From Solenopsis invicta (lineage: Eukaryota > Arthropoda > Insecta > Hymenoptera > Formicidae), in the NCBI RefSeq assembly GCF_016802725.1, contig NC_052665.1, positions 18,668,501 to 18,732,500 on the forward strand: a stretch of 64,000 nucleotides of DNA, in the 5' to 3' direction. This document shows positions 12,301 to 24,817 of the stretch, piece by piece. Below the pieces are notes generated by a model that was given only the letters and a program-made list of their open reading frames with translations, was not told the DNA's origin and did not search any database. Position 1 is the first letter of the stretch. Each line of letters starts with the position of its first letter. The position numbers and the translations under genes were made by a program.

Positions 12301-15300
12301 GTGTATTCGCGAGCTGTTACGTTACTACATTACTGCGTTGCTATTACATTTTCTGCGGATTTCCAGTTTTCTAATTTTGAAATGGACATTACAACTGCAT
12401 CACGCCTGCGTTAAGCAGATTAAAGTCAAAATAACGGAATCACAATAGCGTTTAAATTCAGCTTTATAAACGTGACAATCGGCTTGAGAGTTACGTACTG
12501 TTTTGAAATTTAATTTAAGGATTAACGAGCCAAGATCAAAATGTATTTTGCTCGCGGTTTATACGAGACTTGTTAAAAACGGTTATCCTACAACTAATAA
12601 TAAGGCTATTAGCCACCAATTCTACCGAAAACAATTAATTGCCGCTATTGCGCCATAGTACAGATGATGCTTTTCCCTGTGCACTTGTAAAATTAATACG
12701 TGTTTCAATAATTGTTTTGCGTACCCGTTTCTTGCGATCTATTCCCGATGATTGCTTTGCATCGTAACTTCTATGTGCGTGTATGCTCATAGCATCAAAT
12801 TAAATTTATGTAATAATTAACGCAGCATCTGGATGAAAAAGAAAAAGAAATTTTTATTTTTCTTCTCACTCGATAATTTCAGAAATTCATGATATTCAGG
12901 AACTAAAAATGTTTTTAGAAACAAATGCATTTATCAGTTGAATACCTTAAAAATATTTTTGTAATTTTTAATATTTTATTATTATGTCGACTTAACTTCG
13001 ATAAGTTCATTACATACATTTATTAATTGTTGTGTAAAATATAATAGATAATTTTGTGCGGTAGCCATTTGTGCGCAATCAAATGCCACGCAGCGATGCT
13101 TCTGCAAAGCTTGTCACATTGCTACGTCAACGCACAAATGTCGAATAAATCGCAGGCTGATACGCAAACCGGAAGCTCATTATCGCGATACCGACAGTCA
13201 GCTTAAAGCCTAATCGGCCGTTACGATCGCGTGCTTCTAATTTCACGCCCGCTATATGCTCTCGCTCCAACGTATCCGGGTAATCGAATCTTCGCAGCTC
13301 TGCTTAATCGGCGTTTAAAGACCAAAGACCCATCCTTGCAGGCCGATACCGTCGACCTACATTCCTCGACTCTCGCTTTTTATTGCCACTCGTGATTGGG
13401 CACTTCCGAAGCTCTGTGCAGAGAACAGGTAGAAAACACAAACGGTAGAAATGTTGACTGTGTGTATGTGTGTGTGTGTGTTCCTGTATGTATTGCTTCT
13501 CGAACATTTTACTGAACATTGTTTCGTATCTGATCTTAACTTGAAACTTTTTATCTGTATTATCCGAACTTTTCTGTGCTGTATAATTTTTAGATTGACG
13601 GAACGATAAAACAAAAAAAAAATAAGTCTTATCTCGTCTTTATTTTTCGCTAACAAGAATCCGTTTCTTTCGGAGTATCTTCTAAAGTTTTCTTTTCATT
13701 TTCTTAATCTTTTCTTCTTATTTTGTTAGCTGATAACAATAGATTACTCAAGTTATGGAGATCATTAAATTTTTTTATTCTCTAAAATTTGTAATTAATG
13801 CTTTTGAAATTAATACTTAATGTCGAGTTTTATATTGAGACACGACTTTCTGGGTCTCGTGGTCACGAACGGTGTTGGGTTCGGCAGAATTACCGCTATT
13901 CATTCTCACGTGAGCTATGCTTAGCAAATTAGGTGCGGGCTTGCGGGTCTCGCGAGCTACCTCGACGAGATATACGTCGCGACGTATCTCATCTTTCTTG
14001 TAGTACGCGCGTGTTCTCCTCGGGAAGTACCGTCGGAGACGGATGCAACTCTTGGTCCCGAGTTTTACGACAGTTGCACAGTAATAACGGTATTATTCAA
14101 CTCACCTTCGTGACCGCGGCGCTATCATGACCTACCATTGGTCTTAAAGAAATCACAGTGATGGAAAATTAGAGAGACAGATATACAGGAAATGAGTGCG
14201 TGATCTAGGATGGTCTCAGTATAAATTATGTATATGTAGCTTTTTATATTAATAAAAATTTACATTAATTGCATCTTAATCAGTATCATAACAATACGGA
14301 CGAGGCAAAAGGGATATAAAAAGAAAATAAAAATTTATTGGCACACTCGTAATTGTTCACTGTCGATGAAAAAATTATAATTTTTAAAAAAAAAAGAAAG
14401 TAGAGCACTTTACAATTTCGTCCAACTTAAGAAGTTAATGTTTCAAAATGTCTCGTGTCGTCACGCGATAATTTGATTACCATGTTCCCATTGTCGCGAT
14501 GAGAAGCATGTACCAATTAAATTATATCGGCTATAATCCTTGAATGCGCACACCAGGGAATGCGCGCGAATAACATTTTGCACATGCAGGATATCATCTT
14601 GACAGTACTGCAAGAAAAGCAAGATGGTTGCAAACAGATAAAATCGATAACAGGAAGCGAGATAAGTGCGTGCCGACCTGTTGTGGCTGATCAAACTAGT
14701 TCTGAGACAGTGGACCCGCATGTCAAACACCATGTTTGCGCGCACTCTGCACGGTGATATCCTCGGTGGACACCACTCTAGACCGAAGTGTGCTATCATC
14801 TTACACGGCGGAAACTTTCCACGCCGGCGGACGCTCGAGAGTTTTTAATGCAATTCGGTGACTTCTGCAAATCGGGCACGAAGGGAGATTCACATTATGC
14901 GGCAATGTCTTCGAGAATCTAAGCTTATCGCGAGCACCTCGAACGCGTGAACGCCGTAGGCGTGGTTGCGACTCGATTAGCGAGTGTGAACATCGCGGCT
15001 TTCTTATCGCCATAGCAGAGCTTGATAAATTTTCTCTACCTTTTCCCTGTATAGAGAACCTTCTGTTATTATAGTTTTATCACGCACGTTGAAGCTCCCT
15101 TCGCGCGGTCTCTAATTTTATTTTTGCCTATCTTACGACACGGTTGAGAATTAAAGCACATGAAATTATAATTTGTCGACGACGGCGTTTATTTTAAGAG
15201 TTTTTTTTTTCGTTTAAAGAATAATAGCCATTATATTTAGCCATTATACAAGAATCTGCTAAAAATTTCAAGGAATATTTAGAAAGTGCTTATGAAATGC

Positions 15301-17200
15301 TTACAATATTATGCAAAAGTCTGGAAATATTAGCTTGGCATTATGAGTCTTGTAGTTTTAGCGAAAGAGGGTCAGAAAAAGATAATACTCTACGCAGGTC
15401 ACGGGTGGCATGGCATCTTGAAGAAACCGCGCTCCCACGAGGCGATATGCTGATTGCGTTAAAGAACGTCACGCAAAGCTCGCACTTGCAACCGACTTCT
15501 TTTGTTACGTCGAAATTGCATAGTATGCAGACGAAATTCGACGCGACTGTCATGCATGCGTCGGAATTCCCATGTGACTACAGTCGTTGTCTCGGTTATA
15601 ACATCCGGCACATACATGCGAGAAACGATTGGCCGAACGGAGTGCAATGACATTAGCACGCCGCGTCCTGATTGCCGGTCCGGACGATCAAATCACACGA
15701 ACCATTGCAGTTCAAAGCGCTGTGCGAGATTATTATAGAACGCAATCAACCTGGAAGTCTTCGCGAACTCCCAACTCCAGCATGAAACTTCTTAGATTTA
15801 ATTCAGGAGAGATGTAGCGAGCGGAATTGATCTTGGTTGCATGTTCTCGTTTTGTATATTCGATAGCGAGATTATCTAAAATTTCACGCTAATTGGATAA
15901 GTAAAAACGGTATTTTCGTGAAAATGAGTGAAAGATAAATTATTGTAATTTTAAACAGAAAACAAGTTAGAATTTCTGTTTTCAACTAATTCAACTCTGC
16001 TATAATATACGGAAAAAGAATACCAAAATCTATGCATCCGTTCGCCAATTGTTGCGCTGCTAATGCTATTTTAGCTTCTTGTGAATCGACGCTGAAGTTG
16101 CGGTTTCGACTAATTCTATACGTTTAAACCTTCTACGTGTCCAGTCCTCTTGTTGACTCGGCCAGAAGTTGTCATCATGTAGGAATTTTCTTTCTCTACC
16201 TTTTACCGCAAGATTTCTGTACGAGATGTTGCTTTCGCAATAAGCGGTAAACATATGGCCGACATTGTCCGCTCTGGGGAACAAGTTTTCGTGACTCACG
16301 CGGCGCGACTGCCGCACTTATGATGCCGGCAGCACGCTGAGAATTCTCTTTTAGGCGGACCGGTCATGGCATGCTTTTGTTCGACCACCGTACTCGATAG
16401 CCCCAGCCAATTATGGAAAGTCTTGGTTCATATTGCCCTATTATGCCCTGTTTCTTGGTCCTCGTGGAACCACCTGGTTCCCGTCGAGCGAGGATAATTT
16501 CGCGAAACGCTACTCATAATAGCTTTCCGTCTTTTCTTATACTTTCTGGAAGAAATGTCTGGAAGAATATTATGTATGCGAGATGGAGTTTTCATTAATT
16601 AAAATATTAATGAGAAAACTGTTTCACTTTGATTGAAATAATCAATGTTGTTTCGTGTAATAATATGCGCGTTATTGTGGGACGAGTGATGCATATGCAT
16701 GTGCATTTCTTAAGAACGCCGCGTCGCTCGCAAGATATCAATATTGCGAATCTCTTTGATAACAGATCAAGAGAGCCGACGTTGTTTTATGTTTCGCCTT
16801 ACAGCTTGTTTAAGTCTCCGTGCCTAAGGATTGGATACTGTTTTTCTTTTAATTTAAAGTTCCGCGTAAACTATTTATACGTACCCACGTGAGATAATAC
16901 CTAGTATTCGGTGACCTGTTCAATATAGAGTAAAGGTTAAAAAATTTGTAATCGTCGTCGTTATTGAAATTCCGGCGAAAATGTTTTGCGAATTGCAATT
17001 ATAATAAAGTTTCGATTTTTTTTTAATTGAAACATTTTAATTATCGAATTACCGTAATAATGTAATATAATTATCGTCGTTAATTTAAATCTTTCTTAAT
17101 CCGCAGACCAACCAAAGTTGTTTGAGACTTAAATAATTGTTTCATTTTGCCAACTGTGCCTCAAATTTAAAATTACGTTACTAGCGTAAGATTTAGAATA
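12301..17200. other. Mosaic non-coding stretch
   Basis: AT-rich DNA alternates with moderate-GC blocks at about 13060-13400, 13850-14140, 14500-15010, 15400-15830 and 16060-16500. Open frames reach 117 codons (15297-15650) but overlap comparable frames on the other strand. A (TG)n run lies at 13459-13481. A minus-strand donor-like word AAG|GTGAGT reads leftward from 14108. None of this adds up to a gene. Confidence 0.6.
13459..13481. repeat. (TG)n microsatellite
   Basis: A TG dinucleotide run with a single interruption. Confidence 0.85.
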
Positions 17201-17260
17201 ATTCTGATATGTATTATAGACATTCTTATTTTATTAAAAATGATTCGTTAATTGACGTAA

Positions 17261-17286
17261 TTCTTTTATTTCTGTTCCAGGTAAGT
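17261..17286 (+). promoter_or_regulatory. Recursive (ratchet) splice site
   Basis: A 20-base pyrimidine-rich tract (17261-17280) ends in CCAG and is followed immediately by GTAAGT (17281-17286). A perfect 3' splice site therefore abuts a perfect 5' splice site with no exon between. A branch-point-like TTAAT lies at 17248-17252, 28 bases upstream of the AG. This is the known architecture of recursive-splicing sites in long introns of Drosophila and vertebrates: the intron is removed in steps and the site regenerates a donor. It implies a plus-strand host transcript with a long intron. The motif is seen directly; use in vivo is inferred. Confidence 0.7.
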
Positions 17287-17341
17287 GGCCCTTTGTCTTG
17301 GTTAACTTCTACGTCACGGGAGAGGTCCATTGAGGGACCTT
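17281..17341 (+). other. Putative recursive-splice exon (61 nt)
   Basis: Sixty-one bases after the acceptor comes a second GTAAGT donor (17342-17347), and a third follows at 17363-17368, which would give an 82-nt alternative. Recursive sites are often recognised first as short cryptic exons with a downstream donor, and that is the layout here. Neither length is a multiple of three, so inclusion would shift a coding frame. Over the 61 bases, one frame is open, one meets TAA at once, and one stops near the end. Normally such an exon would be skipped by use of the regenerated donor. Confidence 0.45.
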
Positions 17342-17460
17342 GTAAGTGCTCTTCGAGCGACTGTAAGTTGTCTAATCGATATTGGCGGAAATTACTGCTC
17401 AATAGAAGAATTTTATTGCCAGCTACTGCTGTTGTACGCGCCATTACTCGAATTCGATAA

Positions 17461-17906
17461 CGCTGTTCGTAGTATGTATTTGCGTAATTAATATTTGAAT
17501 TTTTGCCCGGAATCCCGACGTGATTTTTCGCGTGTTTTGTACGAATGTTTCAAATGTTCACGGAATTGCACCGGTTAGCGTGTACTAACGATGCTCCTTA
17601 CGTCGCTACTCGATCTTTTCCTCCGTTAAAGTTCGCGATTCTCCCAGTCTATTTATTTCACGCGAAGATACTTACTGACAATTATCATAATGAATACGTG
17701 TATTAAATTAGTAGAACAATGAACGCGTAAATATTTCTATTGATTTGAAATTCTAGATTCCGCGAGAGTAACATTCTCTTCGAAGTAACAACATATTTTT
17801 ATTTAATTGTTATTCAATTAATTCATAATCGTTATATTATCATATATTGTAATATTATAATATATACATTTTGATTCTATATAATAAATATGTCAAATAT
17901 ATATTT
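17461..17906. other. AT-rich spacer between ratchet site and MITE
   Basis: Nothing recognisable beyond AT-rich simple sequence at about 17795-17906, which provides the TA-rich target of the following element. Confidence 0.65.
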
Positions 17907-17914
17907 GATATATA
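17907..17914. repeat. Target-site duplication, left
   Basis: GATATATA, identical to 18311-18318 on the other side of the 396-bp element. Confidence 0.8.
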
Positions 17915-18310
17915 CGAGGGGGAATTCACAACCCAAAATTTTGTACACCAATGCCGATTTTTGGCATTGCTGTAAAACACTGCCGACATTTTTGTACACT
18001 GCCGACAATGCTTATTGTTAGTCAATGCCTACAATGCCGTCAATCCTATATTAAAATTAAGGCAATGCCATGCAATTATGAACACTATCGCGTGCCCATT
18101 ATCATACGCCAATGCCTGCACAAGAATTCTAAAGCTTTCCCGAAGTATTCAAAAATTTTTGTGCTCAACCCCATGATCGACTCTGAAGTGAGCTCACCAC
18201 TCCCCAACCACTGACGACAATGCCGTCAATATTATAGGTCACTGCTTACTTTTTTCGGCAGTCCACTGCCGAAATTTTGTACACCAATGCCGGCTGTGAA
18301 TTTCCCCTCG
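17915..18310. mobile_element. MITE-like DNA transposon, 396 bp
   Basis: Both ends carry a terminal inverted repeat of about 19 bp starting CGAGGGG and containing ATTCACA, with two mismatches between ends. The element is flanked by a perfect 8-bp direct repeat, GATATATA, at 17907-17914 and 18311-18318, the expected target-site duplication. Inside, words such as CAATGCCG and ACTGCCGA recur many times in both orientations. A perfect 21-base direct repeat lies at 17936-17956 and 18272-18292. There is no transposase. An 8-bp duplication fits the hAT or P superfamilies, but the termini do not settle which. Confidence 0.82.
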
Positions 18311-18318
18311 GATATATA
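18311..18318. repeat. Target-site duplication, right
   Basis: GATATATA, matching 17907-17914. The surrounding DNA is TA-rich, so part of the match could be chance. The G and the exact abutment to the inverted repeats argue against that. Confidence 0.8.
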
Positions 18319-20967
18319 TTTAGTAAAAATCTAACGTTTAATCACTATTATAGTTATATCGAAAATGGATTATTTTATCTTGTAAATTAAGTTATTTTAG
18401 ACACATGTACATTTGTAATGCGTCTAACAAACATGCATGCGCGTGCACACGTATATGAATTTCACAAATGAAAGATAGCATATTTCGCGAGTATCATGTA
18501 TAACGGGATACAAATGTAACAGCTCTTTTCTTGATGACCCATCCGAGCGATTTCCATTACGGTCTCTCTGGACGAGACTTTTTTCCCTCGTTTTATTAAT
18601 ATACGCTGGCACAATCTTGTAAAACATATGAGCGCCATTCGAGAAAGGAACGACGGTGCACGCTCGGGTTAACCAATTTCATCCGCGGAGATCTAATTTC
18701 CCGCCGTCAAGACGCGTTACGCCGAGGACATCCGCCGCGTTCCTCTTTATAATACGGCTCGTTTCCCTGCTGTAAACGCGCCAGCCGGAATTGCGTCCCC
18801 GTTGTAAATCTCGGTGCATTCTTGCTCGGGATGACTCCCCCTCGCAGGAACTCCCTTCGGTCTTATGCTTTTCGCTCGCAGCACCTCGCGCAATTAAATA
18901 GTATGCTCCCAAAACTCACTCCATTGGACCGAGATTGGATTCCCCATGGAACTTTTGCCGAAATATGAACGTTTAGCACGCGGAATGTAGAATAGAGTTA
19001 TCTTGGGAATTTTAGTGATAATACATTTAAGAAATATGTTTTTAAGAGCTGCAATTAAATAGGAATACAATGAAAATAATAGAAATATGTTGTTAAAAGA
19101 AAGGTTTGGTTGGTCACTTGTAGCTTGTAGCTTTGAAATTTATTTCACTCAAATTCTTTCAATTTTCAGTTACCTCTGATTTTCATCAAATATTGAATAT
19201 ATTGAAATGACGAAAATTAATTCTGTTATTAATTATTAATAATTAAAACTTAATTCATTATATTATAATATATATTCTTAAATCGCTTACGTATCAGTTT
19301 TTAATATTACCATATTAAAATATATTTATGTAAATTATATATATGATTTAAGAGCATTTCGATTATTGTCATTAGTACCGCTCTCAGGCTGCATAATATA
19401 CACATATTATATCGTGCATATTTAACTAATTAGGATCTGTCTCCTAAATGTACAAATTATATTTATCGGCGAATGCAAATCTTCGTCATATTATGTGAGC
19501 TACGGTAAGCGACGAGGATAGGAGACACAAACCGGCGCGCGCGGCATTCTCCGGGAATATATACCCTGGCATTTACGCGCACACGGTCATCATTAATGGT
19601 AATCGACGTCGCTTCCTTTGAGAGATCCCGAAGACGCGTTCGAACCTCGACGCGAAGCGTCAGGTTATAATCGTCGCGCGTTTGCCGACCGCGTGATTAG
19701 CATACGGCACGATAGGGGATGCAACGGGATGCATTTATGCATCTTCCCTTACGGCTTTTCCCACGAGGAAAAGAAAATTTTTTCGTGAGCTGCTGCTTTC
19801 TGAATGGCGATTTACGCAAATCAATCTATATATTTCAATTACGTTAAAAACAATAAATAATAATAAAAACCGTACAAAATGACTTGAGAGACAATATTCA
19901 ATTTTATAAAAGAGGTATGAGATCGGGTTGGAAGAATAAATATTAAGTTTAAATAAATATTTTTATCGTTTTTGAAAAAAAAAAAAAAAATTTCCTTACG
20001 TGCACACCATATTGGTCACGAACAAGTGGACTTTATGGCTTTGTGATCGAAAAGGCAGAATGCGCAGTTGTCGATAGGTGCCATGGAAGGACAGTCCTTC
20101 GAACTTTATGACATGCAGAGACGACTCTTATGCTCGCGGGATATGTAAATCGCACGCATAATACATGGTCATCAGGATCGCATCGCACCGCATCGTAAAA
20201 AGAACTCGCCACGCCCAACTGCGCGGATGTTCTGTGATAGTACGTTGTTACCGTCTTGCTTGCCACTCGTTTTGCTTGTAAGATGGAATTAATGTCCGTT
20301 AATATAACTCTAAGGCTCGGTTAACGAGCGTTTGCTTCACTTAACTTACGGGTGTGACTGTTCTTGCTCAAAGACAAAATAATAACGATTCTGTACGTGC
20401 AAGTAAGAAGAAAACATCTTTTCTCTAAAATATTTAATATCTATTTCATTTAAATAACCAGTTATTAAAATAGTTTCTTGTTACTCTGACACGTCCTGCG
20501 CACGATGGTGCGACGATCTGAGAAACGCCGAGGAATCGAAGTATGGCTATAGTTGAAGGACATCGGTTAAAACCGGCCCCGAGACTCGTAGTCGACGGGA
20601 AACGTGACGATCGGAGCGAGTTTTTGCACACGGGAACATTCAATCGGCGATCCTTTCTGCATGACGACACGACACGATAAGAAACGCCGCAATTACAGAG
20701 AGGATGTTGCGTATTGTTGGTACACATATTCAGCGTTCGAATGCGACTGTCTCGTGCTGGTATTTCTTGCACGATCCGCGAATAAAACTGGGAATCAGAT
20801 AGCCGCGTTCAGCTCTAAATATGACGCTAAACGGAAACTCGAATGCCAGTCGAGATCATCGACGACGCGGAACACAATGATTAATTGGAGTGAAACGTGA
20901 CGTAAATGCCCGACGTTAATTTCACGCAATCCCTTTGAATACAATATTTGAATTGGATTTCATATGA

Positions 20968-20977
20968 CACTTACCTG
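20968..20977 (-). other. Isolated strong 5' splice-site word on minus strand
   Basis: Read on the minus strand this is CAG|GTAAGTG, close to the ideal donor, with the exon side to the right of 20975. The sequence immediately upstream on that strand is GC-rich and lacks a pyrimidine tract, so it is not a ratchet site. It might be the end of an untranslated first exon of a minus-strand transcript, but no promoter or acceptor supports this. Confidence 0.2.
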
Positions 20978-21541
20978 CGCACCGCGGCGCAGTGGCAGTT
21001 CCAATTACGCGAATTCCACTTTATGCAGGAGGCACCTTGGTCTTGCTCCGCGTATATGTCATTAATACCACTCGTGCATTTTCTGTCCACAGGCTGCGGA
21101 CTCTCTGCTTATTAGGTCGCGATTTCACGCGTCCCTTTGATCAACGTCGAAACGTTTCGCGCAAAAGTGCACGCTGAAATGCCGTTGACACTCAAATGCG
21201 CTATATTATACAGCGCTTTGCTTTACCGAGGATCTCAATCGACTCTCGTCTTCTATTTTCACGGATCAAAGTATACGTTTGAATATTCTCAATTTGCAAG
21301 GGTGAAAATTTTGTTAGAGTAGTACTTTAAAGCCTCCAGCTTTCAAGAGAAAAATCTCAATTAAATGAATCAATATGTAATGTAAATTAATTATTTTTTT
21401 TATAAAAAAAGCATTTATTTTTATTTTTTCTTTCTCTTTTCGTTACATTTGAAGTAATTTTAAATAAATTTATACTTGTACGAAGGCAGGATCGAAATAT
21501 ACAAGATTTAATACATGATTTAGGCAAGCTAAAATCTTTAA

Positions 21542-21573
21542 TATTTTATCTTTAATATATTAAAGATAAAATA
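21542..21573. repeat. 32-bp perfect palindrome
   Basis: Two 16-base arms, TATTTTATCTTTAATA and its exact complement, with no spacer. A second short inverted repeat overlaps its end, with ATAGATATC at 21571-21579 and its complement at 21585-21593. Confidence 0.93.
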
Positions 21574-22350
21574 GATATCCATACGATATCTATAAAATAT
21601 ATCTAATGTTTCAAGTTTCGCAAAGGAAGCAATGTGAAAATTTCTGTAGAAAAGTTAGGCTATTGTTACTTGACGGACATTTCGCGAAACATATTGCCCT
21701 ATACAGAATTAATTAAGGCTAAATTAGAGTCTTAGACCGACACGTAACGCGCTTATTCGCGCGTAATGGCTGCTCCAATTACGCGAATTCCGCGTTATAC
21801 TTTACGTCGTCGCGACGACGCTCCGGCGTTAACGCTCCGTTAATACGTAGGTAGACGTTAGGTAAGAGCTCGTACTATGTGTTAAAGCGTGTGCACCGGT
21901 ATGCCTGTGTGCACCGTGCTTCGAGAAAGCGGCCTCCGTTGCATCGTCACGGTCGAGGCGGAGGCCATCGTTCCTGGGCGAACGAAGAAAACTGCACTCC
22001 TCTCCTCTAATTGTTTTAATGACTCGCCTCTCTCGGCACCGTCATTCTCCCCTCTGCCCTCCTTTTTCCCTCCGTTTTTCTCCCCGATCTCTCTGTTCCC
22101 GCTCCGCTAGCCTTTCTTCTCAGGAGTCGGCGATACTCTTGTTCGTATCCTGTAACATGTAGAGACCGAGAGAAAGGGATCCGATTGCAGGATTTAGCTA
22201 AGTTTGAGATCGCAAGATCCCGAACAATCGCGGTATTGATGCGGAACAATTTATATCGATTAATAGTAAAGGTATTGTGACTCTCTATCTTATCTTGTTA
22301 ATTGATGTAGCTTATCATTTGTTTTCTAAACTTGGAATTGTTTGTAACGA

Positions 22351-23605
22351 CCCATCGTTCACTTGACAATGACAGAGTTATCTCGTGAATTATCTCATTC
22401 TTTATTCTACTACGGTCGTGGAAATTCTCGTTTCGTGAGATCTTCGTTTGATCGATGGATCGACGTGTCTGTTCGCAAGATGCTCCTCAGCGGAGCACTT
22501 GCTACGGTGTTAATTAAAATTGCATTCTACGATGTGCCGCTCGGGGCGCAAAGTGCACATCGTGCCAGGCCACTGATGGCACTTGACATCGGGCTCGTCA
22601 CGCGTGGGAAGTAAATTAACTGAGTGAAGCACTACTCTTACCCTCAAGACGACCTCTTTCCCTCTTTTTTTTAAGAATTGAAAAAAGGAAGAAGATAGAA
22701 ACATTTATAAGATGAAATAGAAATTCTATAAGTAATTCGATCATGTCACATCTGCGTGTGTTAAAAGACAAATTAATTTTACAAAATTTTTTGAATGCGC
22801 GATAATCCAGATATTTCATATTTGTGGAATCTCTCTTTTAAAATTTTATTTATTTAAATTTAAAAAGTTGTAAATTTTTAACGCATTTGAACGCGACGTT
22901 CAAAATTAAAAATACATATTTGTGTTAAATTTAATTTTATGAAAGCAAATATAATTTGATTGATACTATAATTAATAATAATTAGATACAATTTAGATCG
23001 TTTGATATATTTCTTTTTTATATCTTTTTTATATCTTTAACTAAAGAAAACTAGATTTATATTACTAAATTTATATATTAAAATATTTTAAAATATAACT
23101 TTCTAGATTTGCGTTTCTTAATACAAAGTTTAGCGAATGCTATAGAAGAATTGGAGATTGTGTACATCTTGTCCCTGGAATTCCTTATCCCCCTTTCTTC
23201 TCCTCTCGGATACTGGAGCTTGGACAAAAAGCCAACCGATAGAAGGCGCGGTCGTGGATTCAATATCGCCGATCCCGGGAATCCCACATGCCCTTTACGA
23301 AGGCACAAGGTACAAAACTCTGCCGTGATCACGATGACGTTCCGCGTGATAATCCCGGCGCGTATCCGCAAAACTGACGCGACGAACGAGAGATTCTCCG
23401 AGCGGATAAATCGAGAGCGGTTGCCACCGCGTTTCCTGCTCGTCCCAGCGTTACGAACCTCTCTTTCTCTTCCTGACGCACAAAAAGTGGAGCCATCGAC
23501 GCGAGGTTACCTACGGGATCGCCTATTATACCGGTATAATCCCCGCGGGGCCTATCCGGGATTTCTCTGCCTCTGTATGGTCATCTCTCTCTCTCCCTCG
23601 TTCTT

Positions 23606-23645
<40 letters not shown>

Positions 23646-24000
23646 TGCTGATCCTCTTCCATCAGTTGAGGAACACACAACACACGTGTGTACATGTGTG
23701 TGTGTGCCCGTGTAAGTCCGACCGAAATCTTTTTCTCCACGGTAGTGTGTTCCCGCTTTTGGTCTCGCGTCTCGAGGGACGCGACGAAGGAAGGCGAGGA
23801 TTAGAGCCACGGTATTCGCGGTGTCGGGACTAAGCCTCCGTTCACGATACGGGATTATATGCACGAGTGAAATATCGCGCGTAGGTATCCATTTCAACTT
23901 TGTTGTCCTCGTCTTCGCTGAGCCTTCGTTCCGCGTTTTCACTTCGAATTCATACACTACGATAATAGTTTCTGTGATCTATATTTAGGATAATAACATT
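22351..24000. other. Mixed stretch with the longest open frame
   Basis: An AT-rich core (22620-23110) is followed by a moderate-GC, pyrimidine-rich block. The longest frame of the window (180 codons, plus, 23109-23651) lies here. Its last part is translated CT microsatellite giving repeated Ser-Leu, and a 143-codon minus frame overlaps it. There are no domain-like motifs, and I do not call it a gene. Confidence 0.6.
23608..23638. repeat. (CT)n microsatellite
   Basis: A perfect CT dinucleotide run inside a wider pyrimidine-rich region starting near 23583. A TG/CA-rich stretch with an ACACGTGT core follows at about 23675-23705. Confidence 0.92.
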
Positions 24001-24764
24001 AGTTCTCTGTAATAATGTTACTTGCGGAGTGGCTGAATATTTTGACAGTAATTCTAGAATATCGAAGTATTTTCGCAGTAATCACAGAAATTATAGGTAG
24101 TAATCTTGGACTATTTTATTATTCTAAGATTGTCAATGGGATATCTTAAAATACGCAAATATATGTCCGTGAGAATAATCTCAAAAATATATTCCAGATA
24201 TTATATACGATTTTAGGATCCCTTATATGCTGCTCATCATTTGTTCAAACTATGTTTTACTTTTTTTGGAAGATATATTTACGTACATCCATCTGACTCA
24301 GTAGAAAGAAAGAATCTAAAAAAAAGTTTCCCCAAAAGTATACGTATGCAATAATATGAGGTGATATCGATCGAGCCTCTCCAAGAATAGAAATTATGCA
24401 TCTATCGACAGTCGTCATACTTCTCAGATATATCGAGGTTGTCGGGATCAAAGGCTGTCGGCTCGCTAGCTGTCGGTCCTGCTTTCCGGTGCGCATTTCG
24501 CAGCTTCGCATACGAGTCGCGTGTGCTCAATATCAACGTTGCATTGTGCGGACGCATCAGGGTCTCCCTTGCTTTCTATTTTTCTCTCACCGCTCGCTAT
24601 GTATACATATAGGGTGGCTCCATGTTCGCATTCATGCCAAAAGTCGTCATATTTTTTTGTCTAATACGAGCTGATCTTTTGTTAAACGAAGAAAAATTGT
24701 ATTTAATTTACGATCGCGATGCGAGTTTCAAAAAATCGACGAATTGTAAGCGAAGTTCATAAAT

Positions 24765-24817
24765 AATCTGATAAATAAACGTTCAATTGCGAGCAGCAAT
24801 TGAGCGTTTATTAGATT
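24765..24817. repeat. Imperfect inverted repeat
   Basis: The left arm at 24765-24790 and the right arm at 24796-24817 are complementary apart from a 4-base indel and about two mismatches, with a 5-base loop. The shared core includes TCAATTGC on the left and GCAATTGA on the right. It may be a decayed fold-back. Confidence 0.7.

Larger units (their letters stand above)
18319..22350. other. Mosaic non-coding stretch
   Basis: Moderate-GC blocks occur at about 18620-18950 and 19490-19760, and in several parts of 20030-22140. AT-rich DNA lies between them, with an A run at 19975-19990. Open frames reach only 108 codons (minus, 20446-20772), again overlapped on the opposite strand. Two partly matching segments sharing TCCAATTACGCGAATTCC lie at 21000-21017 and 21774-21791. 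A strong minus-strand donor word sits at 20968-20977. No gene can be assembled. Confidence 0.55.

Noticed and set aside
23109..23651. 180-codon plus-strand open frame, the longest in the window
   Set aside because: Its end is translated CT microsatellite (repeated Ser-Leu), a 143-codon minus frame overlaps it, and no domain or splice context supports it.
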